This document shows positions 6,120 through 10,008 of a stretch of DNA of 10,008 bases, one piece after another. Location: the NCBI GenBank assembly GCA_030149585.1, contig JASFBJ010000126.1:1-10008 (forward strand). Direction: 5' to 3'. The first letter of the stretch is position 1. The number at the start of each line of letters is the position of its first letter. This DNA is from Desulfobacterales bacterium (GTDB taxonomy: Bacteria > Desulfobacterota > Desulfobacteria > Desulfobacterales > JASFBJ01). A model generated the notes under the pieces. It saw nothing but the letters and a program-made list of their open reading frames with translations. It did not search any database and was not told where the DNA came from. Made by a program: the position numbers and the translations under genes.

Positions 6120-6790
6120 CCTTTAATATTGTTCGAAAAATTGATGATCAGGTTAAAATTAAGCATGTTTTAATCAGTGTTTCCGATAAAAAAAATCTTG
6201 ATCTTCTGGTACCGGGTTTGATGGAAATTAACCCTGGAATTAAGATTTTTTCAACCGGGGGAACTTTTAACCATTTGAAAAAAATTCTTGGGCCAGGCTT
6301 TCAGTCCAGCTTAATTCAGGTTGCAGACTATACCGGCCAGCCGGAAACCCAGGGGGGCCTGGTAAAAACCCTGGATTTTAAAATTTATCTTGGTTTGCTT
6401 ACGGAAACATATAATGAAGAACATCAAAATGACCTGCAAAGGACTAAGAGTGTGCCTATTGACATGGTTATTATAAATCTCTATCCATTTGAAAAAACCA
6501 TCGCCGACCCGGCAGTTACACTTGAAACAGCTCGCGGAAATATTGATATTGGCGGTCCCTGTATGATCAGGGCGGCTGCCAAAAATTTTATCAGGACAGC
6601 ATCTGTAACTAATCCGGATGATTATGCGATGATATTATCGCATCTGACCAAAACCAGTGGTAAGACTTCTTTGGAATTGAGATTTCAGCTGGCCAAAAAA
6701 GCTTTTGAGCATACAGCTACTTACGATCGAATAATTGCTGACTTTCTGGCCGACAAAACATATGACGAGACTTCAGAGATTTATTTTTAA
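6116..6790 (+). CDS. purH: Stand-alone IMP cyclohydrolase (PurH N-terminal / MGS-like domain)
   Basis: The 224-residue protein matches only the IMP cyclohydrolase half of bifunctional PurH (about 500+ residues). That half closes the ring of FAICAR to make IMP, the last step of purine synthesis. Motifs in order: ISVSDKKNL (20-28), STGGT (46-50), DYTGQPETQGGLVKTLDFK (71-89), IDMVIINLYPF (115-125), GNIDIGGPCMIRAAAKNF (141-158), and AFEHTATYDRIIADF (196-210), which is where the domain normally ends. Residues equivalent to the catalytic set of human ATIC (Lys66, Tyr104, Asp125, Lys137) appear kept as K84, Y123, D144 and K156. However, the usual GRVKTLHP reads GLVKTLDF. The AICAR formyltransferase half is absent: a stop is followed by a terminator. 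It overlaps the tetR stop (ATGA) and has no clear ribosome-binding site, implying translational coupling. A non-purine MGS-domain role is the alternative. Confidence 0.82.
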   Translation: MTFNIVRKIDDQVKIKHVLISVSDKKNLDLLVPGLMEINPGIKIFSTGGTFNHLKKILGPGFQSSLIQVADYTGQPETQGGLVKTLDFKIYLGLLTETYNEEHQNDLQRTKSVPIDMVIINLYPFEKTIADPAVTLETARGNIDIGGPCMIRAAAKNFIRTASVTNPDDYAMILSHLTKTSGKTSLELRFQLAKKAFEHTATYDRIIADFLADKTYDETSEIYF

Positions 6791-6821
6791 GATATTATAG
6801 CTATTTGATTTAAATGCTAAA

Positions 6822-6857
6822 AAAAACCCGCGATTTTTTTAAAAATCGCGGGTTTTT
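6822..6857. terminator. Strong bidirectional terminator between purH-like and dnaK
   Basis: AAAAACCCGCGATTTTT (6822-6838) and its exact reverse complement (6841-6857) surround a two-base centre. The GC core CCCGCGA/TCGCGGG is flanked by A-runs and T-runs, so the hairpin ends in a T-run when read from either strand. It serves the plus-strand tetR-purH-like pair and the convergent grpE-dnaK operon. Confidence 0.93.
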
Positions 6858-6870
6858 GCGTTTGGCAAAT

Positions 6871-8814
6871 TTATTTTTTATCTTCTTTTACCTCTTCAAA
6901 ATCAGCGTCTACAATATCGTCATCAGCACCGGCTGACGGACCCGAATTATCCGGCCCCGGCCCGGAAGAAGCCCCTGAACCTGGATCAGCGCCCGGCTGT
7001 TGAGCTTGAGCTGTCTGTTGATACATTGCTTCAGCCAGTTTATGGGAAGCCTGTGTTAATTCCTCACTCAACCTTTTGATTTCATTAACATCATCCGCTT
7101 CAATGGCCTTTTTTAATGGGCCAACTATTGCCTCTATTTTAGATTTAGTTTCACTGTCTACTTTATCACCAAGATCTTTGATTGATTTTTCAGTTGTATA
7201 TATCAAAGAATCCGCATGGTTTCTAGCTTCCACAATCTCTTTTTTTGTTTTATCTTCATCTGCATGCAATTCAGCATCCTTTATCAGCTTATCAATATCT
7301 TCTTTTGATAAACCGCTGGAGGCTGTTATCTGAATAGACTGTTCCTTGCCTGTAGCCTGATCCTTAGCTGAAACATTTACAATTCCATTGGCGTCAATAT
7401 CAAAAGTCACTTCAATCTGGGGAACACCCCTGGGGGCTGGTGGAATACCAACAAGCTCAAAACGGCCCAGGGTTTTATTCCCTGTTGCCATTTCACGTTC
7501 GCCCTGGAGAACATGAATCGAAACAGCTGGTTGACTATCAGCAGCAGTGGAAAAAGTCTGGCTTTTTTTAGTAGGAATAGTTGTATTTTTCTCAATAAGC
7601 CTTGTCATCACACCGCCCAAAGTTTCAATACCAAGGGAAAGAGGTGTAACATCCAAAAGCAGTACATCCTTGACATCTCCTTTTAAAACCCCTCCCTGGA
7701 TTGCAGCTCCCAAAGCAACAACCTCATCTGGATTAACCCCTTTATGAGGATCCTTATTAAAAATATTTTTCACTCGTTGCTGCACAGCGGGCATGCGCGT
7801 CATACCGCCAACCAGGACTACCTCATCTATATCATTAGCTGTCAATCCAGCATCTTTCAAAGCTGTTCGACAGGGCTGTTCCAGCTTGTCAAGCAAATTA
7901 CCTATGAGGCTTTCCAGTTTTGCCCTGGTAATTTTGATATTAAGATGTTTTGGCCCACTGGCATCAGCAGTGATAAAGGGCAGGTTAACGTCGGTTTCCA
8001 TGGAAGTTGAAAGTTCCATTTTTGCCTTTTCCGCTGCTTCTTTAAGACGTTGCAGGGCCATTTTGTCATTGCGAATATCAATACCCTGATCTTTGGTGAA
8101 TTCATCTGCCAGAAAATTAATAATTCGCTGATCAAAATCTTCACCCCCAAGATGGGTATCTCCATTAGTGGCTTTAACTTCAAAGACACCTTCTCCTATT
8201 TCAAGAATAGAAACGTCAAAGGTTCCTCCACCAAGATCAAAAACCACTATTTTTTCTTCGGTCTTTTTATCAAGGCCATAAGCCAGCGAGGCAGCGGTAG
8301 GCTCGTTAATAATGCGAAGTACATTGAGCCCTGCGATCTTGCCGGCATCCTTGGTGGCCTGCCGCTGACTGTCATTAAAATAAGCCGGAACAGTCACCAC
8401 CGCATCGGTCACTGTTTCACCAAGATACTCCTCTGCTGTTTTTTTAATATTAGCCAGAATAAAAGAGGATATTTCCGCGGGGCTGTTTAACTTGCCCTGC
8501 AAATCAATCCTGAGATCACCATTCTTGGCCTGCTTAATTTTATAGGGAAGAATTTTCATGTCTTCCTGAACTTCCGGAGATTCAAATTTTCGTCCGATTA
8601 AGCGCTTAACTCCGAAAATAGTGTTTTCCGGGTTGGTGATTGCCTGTCTCTTGGCTATTTGACCTGTCAGTCTTTCGCCACTATCTGATATAGCTACAAT
8701 TGAAGGGGTTGTCCGGCCGCCTTCTGGATTGGTGATCACCTTTGCTTCGCCACTTTCCATTATAGCCACGCAAGAATTGGTGGTTCCAAGATCAATTCCA
8801 ATTATATGTCCCAT
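6871..8814 (-). CDS. dnaK: Molecular chaperone DnaK (Hsp70)
   Basis: The 647-residue ATP-driven chaperone binds unfolded peptides in the cytoplasm, working with GrpE and a DnaJ not seen here. The ATPase domain (about 1-383) has IGIDLGTTNSC (5-15), the second phosphate loop DLGGGTFD (about 192-199) and the adenosine motif LVGGMTRMP. The linker DVLLLDVTPLSLGIETLGG (about 382-400) leads to the substrate-binding beta domain and helical lid. A Gly/Pro/Ser/Gln-rich tail ends in DDDIVDADFEEVKEDKK, the usual bacterial C-terminus. The start is the ATG at 8814 before GHIIGIDLG, with GGAGG 7 bases upstream. An in-frame ATG at 8895 would add 27 basic residues, overlap grpE and ignore this site, so it is rejected. 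It is the last gene of grpE-dnaK, 31 bp behind grpE, and is followed by a strong terminator. Confidence 0.98.
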   Translation of the reverse strand: MGHIIGIDLGTTNSCVAIMESGEAKVITNPEGGRTTPSIVAISDSGERLTGQIAKRQAITNPENTIFGVKRLIGRKFESPEVQEDMKILPYKIKQAKNGDLRIDLQGKLNSPAEISSFILANIKKTAEEYLGETVTDAVVTVPAYFNDSQRQATKDAGKIAGLNVLRIINEPTAASLAYGLDKKTEEKIVVFDLGGGTFDVSILEIGEGVFEVKATNGDTHLGGEDFDQRIINFLADEFTKDQGIDIRNDKMALQRLKEAAEKAKMELSTSMETDVNLPFITADASGPKHLNIKITRAKLESLIGNLLDKLEQPCRTALKDAGLTANDIDEVVLVGGMTRMPAVQQRVKNIFNKDPHKGVNPDEVVALGAAIQGGVLKGDVKDVLLLDVTPLSLGIETLGGVMTRLIEKNTTIPTKKSQTFSTAADSQPAVSIHVLQGEREMATGNKTLGRFELVGIPPAPRGVPQIEVTFDIDANGIVNVSAKDQATGKEQSIQITASSGLSKEDIDKLIKDAELHADEDKTKKEIVEARNHADSLIYTTEKSIKDLGDKVDSETKSKIEAIVGPLKKAIEADDVNEIKRLSEELTQASHKLAEAMYQQTAQAQQPGADPGSGASSGPGPDNSGPSAGADDDIVDADFEEVKEDKK

Positions 8815-8845
8815 TTGTCTTCCTCCTTCACTTATAGAATAATAT

Positions 8846-9457
8846 TTATTTTTTATGACTGGTTTTATTTTTCTCTTTTGCTTTTGAAACAACAACCATA
8901 GCAGGTCTCAATAATCGTTCATGAATCAGATATCCTTTCTGGAATTCCTTTATCACTGTATTTGGCGGTTGATCATCAGCCTCTTCTTGAGCCATGGCCT
9001 GGTGAAAACCAGGATCAAATTGTTCTCCTATGGCGTTTATCTGTTCCACTTTAAATCGTTTAAAGATTTTGAGAATCTCCTGAAGGGTTAAATCAACACC
9101 TGCAAATAGGTCCTTTGACTGAAGCTCTTTATTGCAGGATGAGTTTACAGCCCTTTCCAGGTTATCAACTACTGCCAGAAGTTCTTTAATTAAGGCTTCA
9201 TTGGCATATTTGCGAAATTCATTAATTTCTCTTAAAGAACGTTTTTTATAATTATCGAATTCCGCTGAAACCCGCAAAAAACGATCATAATTATTTTGAG
9301 CCTCCTCCTGGGCAGCCGACAGTTTCTTCTCTATGTCTTTAAATGAACTTTTTTTAGATGGTTTTGTCTGACTGCCGGTTTCATTTTCAATATCATGCAG
9401 GTTTTCAGTTAACTCATCATTTTCAGCTTTTTTTGCTGTATCATTTATATCCGACAT
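8846..9457 (-). CDS. grpE: Nucleotide exchange factor GrpE
   Basis: The 203-residue dimeric co-chaperone releases ADP from DnaK. Residues 1-40 are an acidic, disordered head. A long coiled-coil helix follows (about 40-100, including NNYDRFLRVSAEFDNYKKR). The C-terminal beta domain carries the signature: FDPGFHQAM (147-155), NTVIKEFQKGYLIHERLLRPAMVVVS (166-191). Length is normal for the family. AAGGAG lies about 12 bases before the ATG at 9457, a slightly long spacing. The start codon sits in the centre of a 12-bp palindrome (CCGACATGTCGG). grpE leads a two-gene operon with dnaK; neither hrcA nor dnaJ is adjacent. Confidence 0.96.
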   Translation of the reverse strand: MSDINDTAKKAENDELTENLHDIENETGSQTKPSKKSSFKDIEKKLSAAQEEAQNNYDRFLRVSAEFDNYKKRSLREINEFRKYANEALIKELLAVVDNLERAVNSSCNKELQSKDLFAGVDLTLQEILKIFKRFKVEQINAIGEQFDPGFHQAMAQEEADDQPPNTVIKEFQKGYLIHERLLRPAMVVVSKAKEKNKTSHKK

Positions 9458-9756
9458 GTCGGTATTTCTTCTCCTTCTTAATTATTCAAATAAATTTCGT
9501 TGCAAAATAAGGATTATAAGCCGATAGCGATATCTTTCCGGTAGTAATCCCTGCGCAAAAATACAAAAATATTATTAAGTTTAAACTTTAGTAGCGTCTG
9601 ATTTTCCTAAAAAACTTATATTTTAAACGATATTGGTCAATCAAGTGATAAAAAAATAATACTGTATAAAATAATGTCAAGGAGAGGAAAGAACGTAAAT
9701 TAAATGTAAAATGAAATAGTAAGGAGATCTGATTTAATATTTGACAAAAGATTAAC
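9458..9756. other. Intergenic region upstream of grpE-dnaK
   Basis: This stretch of about 300 bp is AT-rich and contains no gene I can support. It should hold the grpE promoter. The minus strand has a consensus TTGACA (9680-9675), preceded by CTC as in CCTTGAC heat-shock-like -35 boxes, but the TATTAT that follows is only 13 bases away; that is too close for sigma70 and not a good sigma32 -10 (CCCCAT-like). A second candidate is TTGATT-N18-TATAAG further downstream. A 12-bp perfect palindrome AAGTTTAAACTT lies at 9577-9588. No CIRCE element (TTAGCACTC-N9-GAGTGCTAA) is present. Confidence 0.5.
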
Positions 9757-9786
9757 AAAAATAAGGGGTGTTTGGTTGTGCACCCC
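9757..9786 (-). terminator. Rho-independent terminator of the SRP RNA gene
   Basis: On the minus strand GGGGTG (9786-9781), a ten-base loop and CACCCC (9770-9765) are followed by TTATTTTTG. The left arm overlaps the 3' strand of the SRP RNA closing helix. Confidence 0.8.
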
Positions 9787-10008
9787 CTGTCGAGAATTAC
9801 ACCGAATTTTCAGTCGCATACATGATCGGGATCGATCCACGACACAGACTAAATTACTTATCGCTGCTTCCTTCCGGATCTGACGAGGTTCGTAATCGTC
9901 TGTTGCGTGGCGACCGATCAGAGCGCCTGAAAAAACAGGAAAAACCCTTTAGGGGGAATTCAGCCCCGCATAAGCGGATTTCGGGAAAAGGGCACCGCTA
10001 ACTCCCCG
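9773..10008 (-). ncRNA. ffs: Signal recognition particle RNA, large (Alu-domain) bacterial type, 5' end cut by window edge
   Basis: Read on the minus strand, the S-domain tip GATCCGGAAGGAAGCAGC (around 9863-9880) is the near-invariant Ffh-binding hairpin with a GGAA tetraloop. It sits in a long helix whose arms pair well: GATCGGTC with GATCGATC, CACG with CGTG, CAGAC with GTCTG, and GATTAC with GTAATT. Upstream, GGGGAGTTAGCGGTGCCC, then AATCCGC, TGCGGGGCTGAATTCCCC (down to about 9950) match the Alu-domain segment of Bacillus subtilis scRNA. Downstream, AATTCTCGACAGGGGGTGCAC matches the 3' strand of that Alu domain. About 236 nt are visible and roughly 15-25 nt at the 5' end are missing, giving about 260 nt, as for large SRP RNAs. 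It acts with Ffh in co-translational membrane targeting; the Alu domain is linked to elongation control. Confidence 0.9.

Noticed and set aside
8815..8895. Longer dnaK start at 8895 adding 27 residues
   Set aside because: It would overlap the end of grpE, the added residues are not part of DnaK, and the ATG at 8814 has a strong GGAGG site and gives the canonical N-terminus.
9768..10001. Plus-strand open frame of 77 codons
   Set aside because: It is antisense to the SRP RNA, has no ribosome-binding site or recognisable protein features, and its sequence is fully explained by the RNA gene.
1..10008. CRISPR array, phage, toxin-antitoxin or other defence system
   Set aside because: No regularly spaced repeats, no cas, integrase or transposase genes, and every long frame is explained by a housekeeping or regulatory gene.

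Overview
The window suggests an anaerobic, rather AT-rich bacterium, most likely a sulfate-reducer-type Desulfobacterota (Desulfobacterales-like). The basis is a full-length homodimeric-type pyruvate:ferredoxin oxidoreductase whose catalytic and cluster residues fall almost at Desulfovibrio africanus numbering, a divergent universal stress protein, a single-domain IMP cyclohydrolase, and a REP-type repeat. The placement is an inference; no 16S or other strong phylogenetic marker is present.

Layout, left to right. (1) The N-terminal part of a UspA-like gene runs off the left edge on the minus strand. (2) A 387-bp gap with short repeats precedes a plus-strand gene for a CBS-CBS-ACT protein (AcuB-like). 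This gene ends in a perfect 21-bp tandem duplication that crosses its stop codon and runs into a terminator. (3) nifJ/PFOR (1169 aa) lies convergent to it on the minus strand. (4) A 585-bp gap between divergent genes holds a near-perfect inverted REP pair (a REPIN/BIME-like element), a hairpin-like dyad and a good sigma70-type promoter. (5) A TetR-family regulator and a stand-alone IMP cyclohydrolase domain form a translationally overlapping plus-strand pair. (6) A strong shared terminator separates them from the convergent grpE-dnaK operon on the minus strand. (7) Upstream of grpE, on the same strand, lies a large-type (Alu-domain-bearing) bacterial SRP RNA with its own terminator. Its 5' end is cut by the right edge.

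Functionally the window is mostly core: central carbon and electron metabolism (PFOR), protein folding (GrpE exchanges nucleotide on DnaK), protein targeting (SRP RNA) and the last step of IMP synthesis. I see no defence system, CRISPR array, phage gene or transposase. The most interesting items are the Alu-type SRP RNA in what looks like a proteobacterium-like genome, the single-domain divergent PurH-like enzyme coupled to a TetR regulator, and the REPIN-like element. None of these amounts to a clear new system.
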